Shown: positions 44,237 through 53,341, numbered from the stretch's first letter. The stretch is 64,000 bases of DNA from Rhodobacter sp. (GCA_016704435.1 JADJAB010000001.1:1-64000), one strand, 5' to 3'. Numbers and translations: made by a program. Notes: generated by a model from the sequence alone, not told the origin.

Positions 44237-45099
44237 CGGCCACAGTCCTTGTCGTCGGCTCTCTCCACTACGACATCATGGTGGAAACGCCGCACCTGCC
44301 GCGCCGCGACGAAACCGCAGTGGGCAGCCGCTGGTATCCGAAATTCGGCGGCAAGGGCGGCAATCAGGCGGTGGCCGCGCGCCGCCAGAGCGTGCCTGCA
44401 CGCATGGCGGGCGCCGTCGGCGACGACGACTTCGGCCGCCTCCTGCGCGCGCACCTTCAGTCCGAGGGCGTTGATGCGGATTTCGTCTCTGTCATTGCGG
44501 AAACCGGCTCTGGCATCAGTGTCGCACTTGTCGACCCTGCCGGGGACTACGCCGCCACCATCGTCTCGGGCGCGAACCTGCAGATCGACGTTGCGGCACT
44601 CGCGGCCCCCGCGCTCTGGAAGGATATCGGCCTCTTGATCCTGCAAAACGAAGTGCCCGAAGCCGTCAACCGCGCTGCCGCCACCGAAGCCCGTGCCCGA
44701 GGCCTTCCCGTGCTGCTGAATGCCGCTCCCTTCCGCCCGTTGCCCGCCGACCTTCTGGCCAACGTGACCCACCTGATCGTCAACGCGGTCGAGGCCGAGG
44801 GCCTTGGCACCCCGCCCGTCACCAGCCTGGCCGCCGCCAGCGCCGCGGCCCGCCAGCTTTCGCCACTTGCCGCCAACGTCATCGTTACCGCTGGCGCGCA
44901 GGGTCTGGCCGCGGCGTCCGGTCAGGAAACAGTCTCTGTTCCGGCCGAAAACGTCCGCACGGTCTCTTCGCACGGCGCCGGCGATGCCTTTATCGGTGCC
45001 CTCGCCGCGGCGCTTCTTCGTGGTGCAACCTTGCATGTCGCGGCGCAGACCGCCGCCCGGGCCGCCGCCCGCCATGTCGCCGGGCTGCCCGCAACCTGA
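44233..45099 (+). CDS. PfkB family carbohydrate kinase (ribokinase-like)
   Basis: 288 residues. N-terminal VVGSLHYDIMVETPHLPRRD, substrate loop KFGGKGGNQAVAARR, and the C-terminal PfkB signature as SSHGAGDAFIGALAAAL (usually DTTGAGDxF; the catalytic Asp is present). Closest in style to ribokinase/2-keto-3-deoxy or pseudouridine kinases; substrate unknown. Its 4-bp overlap with pxpC puts it in the 5-oxoprolinase operon, a combination that suggests a linked catabolic source, but this is inference. Confidence 0.88.
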   Translation: MTATVLVVGSLHYDIMVETPHLPRRDETAVGSRWYPKFGGKGGNQAVAARRQSVPARMAGAVGDDDFGRLLRAHLQSEGVDADFVSVIAETGSGISVALVDPAGDYAATIVSGANLQIDVAALAAPALWKDIGLLILQNEVPEAVNRAAATEARARGLPVLLNAAPFRPLPADLLANVTHLIVNAVEAEGLGTPPVTSLAAASAAARQLSPLAANVIVTAGAQGLAAASGQETVSVPAENVRTVSSHGAGDAFIGALAAALLRGATLHVAAQTAARAAARHVAGLPAT

Positions 45100-45178
45100 C
45101 ACGCGGCGCCCTGCGGCACCTTTCGCCCGCCGTGCCTTCGGGCTACCCTGCGCCGCGAACCACCAGCCAGAGGAAATC

Positions 45179-45421
45179 ATGACCCAACGCCTGCACCTCG
45201 TCTTTGGAGGAGAGCTTGAAGACCCGCAGAAGAACGCCTTCCGCGACGTCTCGCAGATTCATATCGTCGGCATGTTTCCGGACTATCAAAGCGCCTACAA
45301 GGCCTGGAAGGCCGAGGCCCAGCGCACCGTCGACAACGCCCACATGCGTTATTTCATCGCCCATATCCATCGCCTGCGGGATGAGGAACAGCCCGGCTCG
45401 GCGACCGAGAAGCTGGGGTGA
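45179..45421 (+). CDS. DUF4170 domain protein
   Basis: 80 residues from ATG 45179 behind GAGGAAA. I recognise the DUF4170 pattern (LHLVFGGELEDPQKNAFRDV, IVGMFPDYQSAYKAWKAEAQ, RYFIAHIHRL). It regularly precedes the Kdo transferase and lpxK in Rhodobacterales, so a link to lipopolysaccharide synthesis is likely but not demonstrated. Confidence 0.88.
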   Translation: MTQRLHLVFGGELEDPQKNAFRDVSQIHIVGMFPDYQSAYKAWKAEAQRTVDNAHMRYFIAHIHRLRDEEQPGSATEKLG

Positions 45422-45453
45422 TCGCCCCGGCTCCCATGCTAGGCGCCTGACCC

Positions 45454-46641
45454 ATGGCCCTGAAACTCGGCCTCACGCTCTATAGCCTTGGCCACCGGCG
45501 CGAGGCGGGCAAGGACATCCCCCGCCCGCCCCGCATGACCGGACCGCTGATCTGGCTGCATGCGCCCGATGCCGGCGTTGCGCGGGGCCTGCGTGAACTG
45601 GCCCGCCGGCTGGTTGCCGATGACGGCGTTGCTGTGCTGCTGACCTGCTCGGACCCGCTGCCGCCGATCGACGGCGTTCTCGCCCAGTTGCCGCCACCCG
45701 ATACCCCGACCGAGTCGCGGGCGTTTCTGGACCACTGGCGGCCCGATTTCGGCATCTTCGCCGAGGGTGAGTTGCGGCCCGCCCTGATCGAGGAGGCTGC
45801 CCGCCGCAAGCTGCCGCTGACCCTTGTGGACGGCCGCGCGCCCCGCCTGCCGCGTGACCGCGAGGGCTGGTTTCCCGGACTGATCCGGGGCGCGCTGTCG
45901 GCGTTCGGGCAGATCAACGCGGTGGACGCGCCGGCCGCCCGCGCCTTTCGCCGCGCCGGGGCGCCCGCCTCGGCGCTGATGGTGACCGGACGGCTGGAGG
46001 AACCCTCGGCCGCCCTGCCCTGCAACGAGGCGGAACGCGCCGCGCTGGCGGAGACCTTCGCCAGCCGCCCGCTGTGGTTCGCGGCCAGCCTGCCGGAGGC
46101 CGAGGAAGAGGCCGTCTTCTCGGGCCACCGCAGCGCGCTGCGGCAGGCACACCGGCTGTTGCTGGTGATCCTGCCGGAAGATCCTGCCCGCGCGCAGGCC
46201 CTGTCGGAACTTGCCCAGTCCGAGGGATGGGCCGTCGCCCACCGCGCCCAGGATCAGGAGCCGGAACCGGAGACCGAGCTTTTCATCGTCGACAATCCGG
46301 CCGAGATCGGCCTGTGGTATCGACTGGCGCCGATCACCTTTCTGGGCGGCAGCCTGTCGGGAACCGGCTGCCTGCGCGACCCGATGGAGGCTGCGGCGCT
46401 GGGCTCGGCGATCCTGCATGGGCCGCGCGCCGGCGTGCACGGCCAGGCCTTCGGCCGCCTTGGCGCGGCACGCGCGGCGCGGGCGGTGTCGTCGGCCACC
46501 GACCTTGCCGATGCACTGGGTGATCTCCTGTCCCCCGATCGCACCGCACGGCTGGCCCAATCCGCCTGGGCCGTGGCTTCGGACGGCGCCGAGGTGACCG
46601 AGGCGCTGTTGCAGTACATCCGTCGCCGTCTGGAGGGCTGA
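45454..46641 (+). CDS. waaA: 3-deoxy-D-manno-octulosonic acid (Kdo) transferase
   Basis: Adds Kdo to lipid A precursors at the inner membrane. 395 residues, GT-B glycosyltransferase: PLIWLHAPDAGVARGLRELA, FGIFAEGELRPALIEEAARR (the GEL-P pattern of KdtA), WFAASLPEAEEEAVFSGHRS and FLGGSLSGTGCLRDPMEAAA (nucleotide-sugar binding). It lacks the usual N-terminal membrane anchor, a shorter form common in this group. Followed six bases later by lpxK. Confidence 0.9.
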   Translation: MALKLGLTLYSLGHRREAGKDIPRPPRMTGPLIWLHAPDAGVARGLRELARRLVADDGVAVLLTCSDPLPPIDGVLAQLPPPDTPTESRAFLDHWRPDFGIFAEGELRPALIEEAARRKLPLTLVDGRAPRLPRDREGWFPGLIRGALSAFGQINAVDAPAARAFRRAGAPASALMVTGRLEEPSAALPCNEAERAALAETFASRPLWFAASLPEAEEEAVFSGHRSALRQAHRLLLVILPEDPARAQALSELAQSEGWAVAHRAQDQEPEPETELFIVDNPAEIGLWYRLAPITFLGGSLSGTGCLRDPMEAAALGSAILHGPRAGVHGQAFGRLGAARAARAVSSATDLADALGDLLSPDRTARLAQSAWAVASDGAEVTEALLQYIRRRLEG

Positions 46642-46646
46642 GCCCG

Positions 46647-47639
46647 ATGCGCCCGCCTGCCTTCTGGTTCTCCCCACCCGACAGACCCGCCTTGGCCGCC
46701 CGCCTGCTGGCACCGCTGGGCTGGGCCTATGCGGCCGCCACCGCACGCCGGGCGGCAAAAGGCCCCGGCTACCGCGCCACCGTCCCGGTGATCTGCATCG
46801 GAAACCTCAATGCCGGAGGCACTGGCAAGACGCCCACCGCCATCGCCCTGACCGAACGACTGGTGGCGCGCGGCCATGCCGTCCACATCGTCAGCCGCGG
46901 CCATGGCGGCAGCGAGGCCGGGCCGCTGCTTGTGGACCCGTTGCGCCACACCGCCGCCCAGACCGGCGACGAACCGCTCTTGCTGGCGGCCTTTGCGCCC
47001 ACCTGGATCGCCCGCGACCGCGCCGCCGCCGTGAAGGCCGCCGAGGCGGCGGGCGCCCGCGTCATCCTGCTGGACGACGGCTTTCAGAACCCCGGGGTCG
47101 CCAAGGACCTGTCGCTGATCGTTGTCGATGCCCTGCGCGGCTTCGGCAACGGCCGATGCCTGCCCGCCGGACCCCTGCGCGAGCCCGTTGCGGCTGGCCT
47201 TGCCCGCGCCGACATCCTGCTGTCGATCGGACCTCCCGAGGCGCAAGAGACCTTTCGTGCCACCTGGGGCCAGACCCTGACCCTGCCGCGACTGTCCGGC
47301 CATCTTGCGCCCTTGCAGATGGGCATGGACTGGCGCGGCGAAAGGGTCGTCGCCTTTGCCGGCATCGGTCACCCGGAAAAGTTCTTTGCCACGCTCCGGG
47401 CAGAAGGCGCGCAGCTTCTGCGCAGCGTCGCGCTGGACGATCACCAGCGCTTTTCCGACGCGCTTCTGCGGCGGCTGGAGCATGACGCCCGCAGCCTCGG
47501 CGCCGAGCTTGTCACCACCGAGAAGGACGCCGCCCGCCTGCCGGCCGGGTTCCGGCCCAGGGTTCTGACCCTGGTAGTCAGATTGCAGATCGACGACTGG
47601 GCGCCGCTGGATGCCGCGCTCGCCGGGCTTGGTCTCTGA
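46647..47639 (+). CDS. lpxK: Tetraacyldisaccharide 4'-kinase
   Basis: Phosphorylates the 4' position of the lipid A disaccharide at the inner membrane. 330 residues: N-terminal amphipathic region, P-loop VICIGNLNAGGTGKTPTAIA, HIVSRGHGGSEAGPLLVDP, ILLDDGFQNPGVAKDLSLIV (DDGFQ motif) and the C-terminal FAGIGHPEKFFATLRAEGAQ. Last gene of the DUF4170-waaA-lpxK unit. Confidence 0.95.
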   Translation: MRPPAFWFSPPDRPALAARLLAPLGWAYAAATARRAAKGPGYRATVPVICIGNLNAGGTGKTPTAIALTERLVARGHAVHIVSRGHGGSEAGPLLVDPLRHTAAQTGDEPLLLAAFAPTWIARDRAAAVKAAEAAGARVILLDDGFQNPGVAKDLSLIVVDALRGFGNGRCLPAGPLREPVAAGLARADILLSIGPPEAQETFRATWGQTLTLPRLSGHLAPLQMGMDWRGERVVAFAGIGHPEKFFATLRAEGAQLLRSVALDDHQRFSDALLRRLEHDARSLGAELVTTEKDAARLPAGFRPRVLTLVVRLQIDDWAPLDAALAGLGL

Positions 47640-47654
47640 CCCCGGCGTCGATCT

Positions 47655-47708
47655 GAGTATTTTCTCCGAGATGAAGCCCCGTTCGCCTTCATCTTGGCAG
47701 AAATACTC
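47655..47708. repeat. Inverted pair of the 22-bp element (copies 3 and 4)
   Basis: Copy 3, plus, 47655-47676 (GAGTATTTTCTCCGAGATGA then AG). Copy 4, minus, 47687-47708 (GAGTATTTCTGCCAAGATGA then AG). They match at 18 of 22 positions and are separated by 10 bp, so the transcript can fold into a long hairpin. A second GC hairpin CCGCCGGA-GGCG-TCCGGCGG follows at 47709-47728. The pair lies between the convergent lpxK and dxs, so it probably works as a two-way terminator. Confidence 0.75.
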
Positions 47709-47753
47709 CCGCCGGAGGCGTCCGGCGGTTCCACCGACAGTGCGCTGGACCAG

Positions 47754-49667
47754 TCAGGCGCGCTTGCCCACCACGGATACGCCCAGAACCTGCAGGACCT
47801 TCGCCTCGATCTGTGCGGCATCCATGCCGGCCACGCGATACATCGCCTCGGGGCTGGCCTGGTCGATGAAGATGTCGGGCAGCACCATGCTGCGGAATTT
47901 CAACCCGCGGTCGAACACGGCTTCTTCGGCCAGAAGCTGCGCGACATGGCTGCCAAAGCCGCCCACGGCGCCTTCCTCGATGGTGATCAGCGCCTCATGC
48001 TCTGCCGCCAGTCGCAGGACAAGGTCGCGGTCCAGCGGCTTGGCAAAGCGCGCGTCGGCCACGGTCGGCGCCAACCCGCGCGCGGCCAGCGCCTCGGCGG
48101 CTTTCAGCACCTCGGCCAGCCGCGTGCCGAAGCTGAGCAGCGCCACGCGCTTGCCTTCGCGCATCACCCGTCCTCGACCGATCTCCAGCGGGACTCCCTT
48201 GGCGGGCAATTCCACTCCGACGCCTTCGCCGCGCGGAAAGCGGAAGGCGATCGGCCCCTGATCCCAGGCAACCGAAGTGGCCACCATGTGGCGCAACTCG
48301 GCCTCGTCCGCCGCAGCCATCACCACCATGCCCGGCAGGTTGGCCAGGAAGGCCACATCAAACGCCCCCGCATGGGTCGCGCCATCGGCCCCCACCAGCC
48401 CTGCCCGGTCGATGGCGAAGCGCACCGGCAGCCGCTGGATCGCCACGTCATGCACGACCTGGTCATAGCCGCGCTGCAGGAAGGTGGAATAGAGCGCGCA
48501 GAACGGTTTCATCCCCCCCGCCGCCATGGCCGCACTGAAGGTCACGGCATGTTGTTCGGCAATGCCGACGTCAAAGGTGCGGCGCGGAAACCGTGCGCCG
48601 AACAGGTCCAGCCCGGTGCCATCCGGCATTGCCGCCGTGACGGCGACGATCTTGTCGTCCAGCTCGGCCTCCTGGATCAGGCTTTCGGCAAAGACGCGGG
48701 TATAGCTGGGCGCGTTCGACGGGGTCTTCTTCTGCTCGCCCGTCACCACGTCGAACTTGGCCCTTGCATGGCCCCGGTCGGCCGCCATCTCGGCGGGGGC
48801 ATAGCCCTTGCCCTTCCTGGTCAGCACATGAATCAGCATCGGCCCGGTGGCCCGCGCCTTCACCGTGCGCAGTACCGGCAGCAGCGCATCCAGATCATGC
48901 CCGTCGATCGGCCCGACATAGGAAAACCCCAGCGCCTCGAACAGGGTGCCACCCACCGCCATGCCCTTCAGCATGTCCTTGGCGCGCCTGGCGCCTTCCT
49001 GCAACGGCCCCGGCAACAGGCTGACAAAGCCTTTCGCCGCCTGTTTCAGGTCCTGCATCGGCGCTTCGGCATAAAGCCGGCTCAGATGCGCCGACAGCGC
49101 GCCCACCGGAGGCGCGATGCTCATCTCGTTGTCGTTCAGGATGACGAAAAGCCGCTTTTTCAGATGGCCCGCATTGTTCATCGCCTCGAACGCCATTCCC
49201 GCCGACATCGCGCCATCGCCGATGACCGCAATCGCGTCGCCCGGATCGCCGCCCAGATCGGCCGCCATCGCAAAGCCCAGCGCCGCGCTGATGCTGGTTG
49301 ACGAATGCGCCGCCCCGAACGGGTCGTAGGGGCTTTCCGACCGCTTGGTGAAGCCGCTGAGGCCCCCTTCGGCCCGCAGGGTGCGGATCCGGTCCCGCCG
49401 CCCGGTCAGGATCTTGTGCGGATAGCACTGGTGCCCGACATCCCAGATCAGCTTGTCGCGCGGCGTGTCAAACACGGCATGCAGCGCCACCGTCAGTTCC
49501 ACCACGCCCAGGCCGGCACCCAGATGCCCGCCCGTCACCGACACGGCCGAGATCGTCTCGGCCCGCAGCTCGTCTGCCAGCTGGTGCAATTCCCGGTCAT
49601 CAAGCGCCTTCATGTCCGAAGGAAGCCTGATGCGGTCCAGAAGCGGGGTTGTGGGTCGGTCGGCCAT
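47754..49667 (-). CDS. dxs: 1-deoxy-D-xylulose-5-phosphate synthase
   Basis: Thiamine-diphosphate enzyme starting the MEP isoprenoid pathway (pyruvate + GAP). 637 residues, full length. DVGHQCYPHKILTGRRD, ThDP motif GDGAMSAGMAFEAMNNAGHL (GDG...NN), SAALGFAMAA, the transketolase-like FDVGIAEQHAVTFSAAMAAG with the Glu, and DRAGLVGADGATHAGAFDVA. Downstream partner of ispA on the same strand, 12 bp apart. Confidence 0.97.
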   Translation of the reverse strand: MADRPTTPLLDRIRLPSDMKALDDRELHQLADELRAETISAVSVTGGHLGAGLGVVELTVALHAVFDTPRDKLIWDVGHQCYPHKILTGRRDRIRTLRAEGGLSGFTKRSESPYDPFGAAHSSTSISAALGFAMAADLGGDPGDAIAVIGDGAMSAGMAFEAMNNAGHLKKRLFVILNDNEMSIAPPVGALSAHLSRLYAEAPMQDLKQAAKGFVSLLPGPLQEGARRAKDMLKGMAVGGTLFEALGFSYVGPIDGHDLDALLPVLRTVKARATGPMLIHVLTRKGKGYAPAEMAADRGHARAKFDVVTGEQKKTPSNAPSYTRVFAESLIQEAELDDKIVAVTAAMPDGTGLDLFGARFPRRTFDVGIAEQHAVTFSAAMAAGGMKPFCALYSTFLQRGYDQVVHDVAIQRLPVRFAIDRAGLVGADGATHAGAFDVAFLANLPGMVVMAAADEAELRHMVATSVAWDQGPIAFRFPRGEGVGVELPAKGVPLEIGRGRVMREGKRVALLSFGTRLAEVLKAAEALAARGLAPTVADARFAKPLDRDLVLRLAAEHEALITIEEGAVGGFGSHVAQLLAEEAVFDRGLKFRSMVLPDIFIDQASPEAMYRVAGMDAAQIEAKVLQVLGVSVVGKRA

Positions 49668-49679
49668 AGGGCGTCCTTG

Positions 49680-50549
49680 TCAATTGTCCCGCGAGATAGA
49701 GAACCGCGCCGCCGCAATCAAGTTCCCTGCCGCCGCCCCATAGGGCGCCAGCGCCGCCGCTGCCTCTTCCACCAGGGCCGCGGCCCGCGCCCTTGCGCCC
49801 TTCAGCCCCATGAGCGAGACGAAAGTGGCCTTGCCCGCGACCGCATCCTTGCCCACGCGCTTGCCGGTGGTGGACGCATCGCCGGTAACATCAAGGATGT
49901 CGTCGGCGATCTGAAAGGCCAGCCCCAGCGCCACCGCATAGGCGCGCAGCGGCCCCCTGTCGGCTCCCGCCAGGATCGCTCCCGCCTCGGCCGCAAAGCC
50001 GATCAGCGCGCCGGTCTTGCCGGCCTGCAACGCGGTAATCTCGTCCAGGGTCAGCGCCCGGCCTGCGGTTTCAGCCGCAATGTCCAGGGCCTGCCCCAGC
50101 ACCATCCCTTCGGCACCACTGGCCTTCGCCAACCCGGCCACCAGTGCGATCCGCACCTCCGGGGACCCCAGCGCCGGATCGCACAGCAACCCGAATGCCA
50201 GCGTCTGCAAGGCATCCCCTGCCAGAACCGCCGTGGCTTCGTCCCATCTCACATGCACGGTCGGCTGCCCGCGGCGCAGGTCGTCGTCGTCCATGCACGG
50301 CAGATAGTCATGCACCAGGGAATAGGCGTGCAGCGCCTCGACCGCAGCCGCCGCGCTCATCGCCTGCTCAGAAGGAACCCGCAGCATCCGCGCGCCTTCC
50401 AGCACCAGAAACCCGCGCAACCGCTTGCCGCCCCGCAGGGCATAGCGCATCGCCTCGACCACCGGCTGATCGGCGAACCCCGCCAAGGCCGCATCCAGCC
50501 GCGCCTCGATCAGCGCCGCATCCGCCGCCAGCCGGTCGGGAAAGCTCAC
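49680..50549 (-). CDS. ispA: Polyprenyl (farnesyl/geranyl) diphosphate synthase
   Basis: Trans-prenyltransferase condensing IPP with allylic diphosphates. 289 residues: ALRGGKRLRGFLVLEGARML, first Asp-rich motif SLVHDYLPCMDDDDLRRGQP, GKTGALIGFAAEAGAIL, and second Asp-rich motif LAFQIADDILDVTGD. The start is a GTG at 50549 that overlaps xseB's stop (GTGA). With dxs and xseB it forms the common xseB-ispA-dxs unit. Confidence 0.95.
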   Translation of the reverse strand: MSFPDRLAADAALIEARLDAALAGFADQPVVEAMRYALRGGKRLRGFLVLEGARMLRVPSEQAMSAAAAVEALHAYSLVHDYLPCMDDDDLRRGQPTVHVRWDEATAVLAGDALQTLAFGLLCDPALGSPEVRIALVAGLAKASGAEGMVLGQALDIAAETAGRALTLDEITALQAGKTGALIGFAAEAGAILAGADRGPLRAYAVALGLAFQIADDILDVTGDASTTGKRVGKDAVAGKATFVSLMGLKGARARAAALVEEAAAALAPYGAAAGNLIAAARFSISRDN

Positions 50550-50785
50550 ATCCCCTCCACCGGGTCGGTTCCCACGGCACGCCCCTCGGCCAGGCGGATC
50601 TTCTCCACCTTCTCCTCGGCATCCTTCAACAGCGCGTCGCAGCGCGCCTTCAGCGCCGCGCCGCGTTCATAGAGTGCGATGGATTGCTCCAGCGCCACCT
50701 CGCCCTTTTCCAGCTGCGACACCACCGCTTCCAGCGCCGCCATCGCCTCTTCGAAACTCATCTCCGACGGGGTTTTCTCTGTCAT
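50546..50785 (-). CDS. xseB: Exodeoxyribonuclease VII small subunit
   Basis: 79 residues with the XseB pattern PSEMSFEEAMAALEAVVSQL, EKGEVALEQSIALYERGAAL and CDALLKDAEEKVEKIRL. Regulatory/structural subunit of the single-strand-specific nuclease ExoVII. Overlaps the HDAC-like gene and ispA by 4 bp each. Confidence 0.95.
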   Translation of the reverse strand: MTEKTPSEMSFEEAMAALEAVVSQLEKGEVALEQSIALYERGAALKARCDALLKDAEEKVEKIRLAEGRAVGTDPVEGM

Positions 50786-51693
50786 GCCGAAAGCCTTGCC
50801 ATTTCGCCTACATACGCCGCGACCGATACCGCCAGCGCATCCAGATCATAGCCGCCTTCCAGAGTCGAGACCACCCGCCCGGCCGAGACTTCCCAGAGCC
50901 GCGTCGCCAGCCAGGCAAAATCCTCTGCCTCCCACTCCAACCCCGCCAGAGGGTCGGCCCGATGCGCATCGAACCCCGCGCTGACCAGCAGCAGATCGGG
51001 CTTCCAGTCGGCCACTGCCGGCAACACCAGCCGCTCGTAGGCCGCCCGCATCATCAGCCCGTCCGAACCGGCCCGCAAGGGCACGTTCAGCACCTGGCCA
51101 TGCGCGCCACGCTCCTCCGGCCGTCCAGTGCCCGGAAACAGCGGCATCTGGTGGCTGGAGGCAAACAGACACCGCTCTTCATCCCAGAGCAGGTCCTGGC
51201 TGCCATTGCCGTGATGCACGTCGAAGTCCACCAGCGCGACGCGGGAAAGCCCGTGGAAATTCAGCGCCCGCTTGACACCGATCGCCGCTGTTCCGAACAG
51301 GCAGAACCCCATCGCCTTCGCCGTCTCGGCATGGTGCCCCGGCGGGCGGCAGCCCACGAACGCCGCCCCGCCATTCGTCACCACCGCATCCACCGCCGCG
51401 CAGACGCCACCGACAGCCCGCATTGCCGCCGCGAGGGACCCCGGCGCCAGGAAGGTATCGGCGTCCAGCTGCGCCCAGCCTTCGGCAGGCACAGCCCGCT
51501 TCACCGCCGCCAGATACCCCGCCGGATGGCAGCGCAACACATCCACCTCATCCCCAAAAGGGCACTCTCGCCGCTCCACCGCCAGCCCGGTCAGGCCCGC
51601 CTCGACCGCGCGCAGCCGCTCCACCCGCTCCGGATGCCCCGGAGGCGTCACATGCGCCAGGCAGTCATCGTGCCCAAAGACGATAAAGCCCAT
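50782..51693 (-). CDS. Histone deacetylase family (acetylpolyamine amidohydrolase-like) protein
   Basis: Zinc-dependent deacetylase of small acetylated molecules; true substrate unknown. Start ATG 51693 (MGFIVFGHDDCLAHVTPPGH); an earlier in-frame start at 51747 adds non-homologous sequence. 303 residues: GCRPPGHHAETAKAMGFCLF (His pair), VALVDFDVHHGNGSQDLLWD (metal-binding Asp/His), VSAGFDAHRADPLAGLEW (second Asp) and TLEGGYDLDALA with the terminal Gly-Gly-Tyr. First gene of the HDAC-xseB-ispA-dxs unit. Confidence 0.93.
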   Translation of the reverse strand: MGFIVFGHDDCLAHVTPPGHPERVERLRAVEAGLTGLAVERRECPFGDEVDVLRCHPAGYLAAVKRAVPAEGWAQLDADTFLAPGSLAAAMRAVGGVCAAVDAVVTNGGAAFVGCRPPGHHAETAKAMGFCLFGTAAIGVKRALNFHGLSRVALVDFDVHHGNGSQDLLWDEERCLFASSHQMPLFPGTGRPEERGAHGQVLNVPLRAGSDGLMMRAAYERLVLPAVADWKPDLLLVSAGFDAHRADPLAGLEWEAEDFAWLATRLWEVSAGRVVSTLEGGYDLDALAVSVAAYVGEMARLSA

Positions 51694-52148
51694 TTCGCCC
51701 CGATTCCCTCCCGGATCACCTCTGCCCGGATCACCGAAGGCTGCCATGTCGAAAACCGCGTTCCAAGGCTCGATTTCTTGCAGGCCGGTTCCGGAACCGC
51801 GATCTGGACCGATTGGATGTGGCCCGCTTTCCCGATCTTCAATCGCATGCGGATGCTGCGCAAATGGGGCGGCATTGAATAATTGAGGAAATCAGAGCGT
51901 TTACCCACGCGGAACTTACGACATGGCACTTCTCGTCACCTCCCTCTCGGGACGACCGGCGATTGCGACTTCGACTCGGTCGGGAATGCGACGCCTTTCC
52001 TGACCGCCGGTCTTGGGATGTCGAGCAATTCGATGGGCAGCCGGACCCGGATGCAGGGCGGAACACGCACGGCTTCTCCGGCGGCTCCGATACCAGTCTG
52101 GCCTGGCCGGCGGATCCCGTTGAACCGGCAATCCGTGCGGGGCGACCT
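51694..52148. other. 455-bp region with no supported gene
   Basis: Between the HDAC-like gene start and the petR stop, both minus strand. Short frames on either strand give low-complexity or Arg/Ser-rich translations typical of antisense noise, and none has a good SD plus conserved pattern. It must hold the HDAC-xseB-ispA-dxs promoter, but I see no clear consensus. Locally lower GC around 51880-51920. Confidence 0.5.
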
Positions 52149-52847
52149 TCAATCGGGTGCCAGCAGATACCCCTCGCCCCGCACCGTCTGCAAATAGCGC
52201 GGAGATTTCGGATCGTCCTCGATCTTGCGCCGCAGCCGGGTGATCTGCACGTCCACCGCGCGCTCCTGCGCCACATCCTCGCGGCCCAGATCGCCGACCA
52301 GCCTTTCCCGGCTGATCGCTTCCCCCGGCGCCTGCGCGAACAGCCGCATCAGGGCCGCCTCCGTCGCCGTCAGCCGCACCAGCGCATCGCCGCGCCACAA
52401 CTCGCCCCGGTCCATGTCATAGCGCACGGCCCCCAGGTGCAGCACCTGCCGGACCGGCTCGGCCGGTTTCACCTGTGGCACCCGGCGCAGGATCGCGTTG
52501 ATCCGCAACAACAATTCCTTCGGCTCGAACGGCTTGACCAGATAGTCGTCCGCCCCGGCCTCGAAGCCCTCGATCCGGTTCGCCGCCTCGCCCTTTGCGG
52601 TCAGCAGCAGGATCGGCGTCTGCATCCGCTTGCGCAGATCGCGCGTCAGGCTGACGCCGTCCTCGCCCGGCATCATCACGTCCAGCACGATCAGGTCGAA
52701 CTCCAGCCCCGCCAGCAGCTTGCGTGCCTGCGCCGCATCGCGCGCGACCGAGACCAGAAAGCCGCTGCGGATCAGGAATTTCTGCAACAGCCCCCGGATA
52801 CGCTCGTCATCATCGACGACCAGCAGATGCGCCTCTTGTCCCGTCAT
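52149..52847 (-). CDS. petR: OmpR-family response regulator (PetR-like)
   Basis: 232 residues. Receiver domain LLVVDDDERIRGLLQKFLIR with phospho-acceptor Asp in LIVLDVMMPGEDG, Thr in LLLTAKGE and Lys in DDYLVKPFEP. C-terminal winged helix LTATEAALMRLFAQAPGEAI, DVQITRLRRKIEDDPKSPRY, VRGEGYLL. It is coupled to a MarR-type gene (4-bp overlap), like petP-petR of Rhodobacter capsulatus, where PetR is linked to cytochrome bc1 expression. No cognate kinase gene is here. Confidence 0.87.
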   Translation of the reverse strand: MTGQEAHLLVVDDDERIRGLLQKFLIRSGFLVSVARDAAQARKLLAGLEFDLIVLDVMMPGEDGVSLTRDLRKRMQTPILLLTAKGEAANRIEGFEAGADDYLVKPFEPKELLLRINAILRRVPQVKPAEPVRQVLHLGAVRYDMDRGELWRGDALVRLTATEAALMRLFAQAPGEAISRERLVGDLGREDVAQERAVDVQITRLRRKIEDDPKSPRYLQTVRGEGYLLAPD

Positions 52848-53341
52848 GCCCCGCCCTCTTTCAGGCGGTTGTAGGCCAGCCGCATCTCGGGGTCCATCAT
52901 CGCCTCCAGCACCTGCCGAAAGCCGGCCACCGCCGCCGGCCCCGCCGCACGGTAGGCTGCCCGCATCCGGGCCCGCTGCGCATCCGACAGCGCACGCTCC
53001 AGCTCGGCGCCCTTTGCGGTCAGGTAGAGATGCCGCTCCCGCGCGTCCTTGCGTCCCTTTTCGCTGCGCACCAGCCCGTCGTCGATCAGCGTCCGCAACA
53101 CCCGGTTCAGGCTTTGCTTCGTCACCCCGAGGATCGCCAGAAGATTGGATACCGTGGTGCCCTGGCTGCGGTGAATGAAGTGGACGGCCCGGTGATGCGC
53201 GCGGCCATAATCCATCCCCTGCAGGATACGGTCCGGGTCAGCCGTGAACCCGCGATAGGCGAAGAACATCGCCTCGATCCCCTTGCGCAACTGCTCGTCC
53301 GTCAGGAAAAGCAGGGTCTCGCCGCTCGCACGCTCTGCCAT
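52844..53341 (-). CDS. petP: MarR-family regulator (PetP-like)
   Basis: 165 residues from ATG 53341, with GGAGG eight bases upstream. MarR wHTH: VSNLLAILGVTKQSLNRVLR with wing DDGLVRSEKGRKDARERHLY, then LTAKGAELERALSDAQRARM. Partner of PetR by gene order (petP-petR). Divergent from ilvE, with 144 bp between. Confidence 0.85.
   Translation of the reverse strand: MAERASGETLLFLTDEQLRKGIEAMFFAYRGFTADPDRILQGMDYGRAHHRAVHFIHRSQGTTVSNLLAILGVTKQSLNRVLRTLIDDGLVRSEKGRKDARERHLYLTAKGAELERALSDAQRARMRAAYRAAGPAAVAGFRQVLEAMMDPEMRLAYNRLKEGGA

Noticed and set aside
51648..51929. Minus-strand 93-codon frame upstream of the HDAC gene
   Set aside because: Overlaps the HDAC-like start in another frame, no SD, no recognisable pattern.
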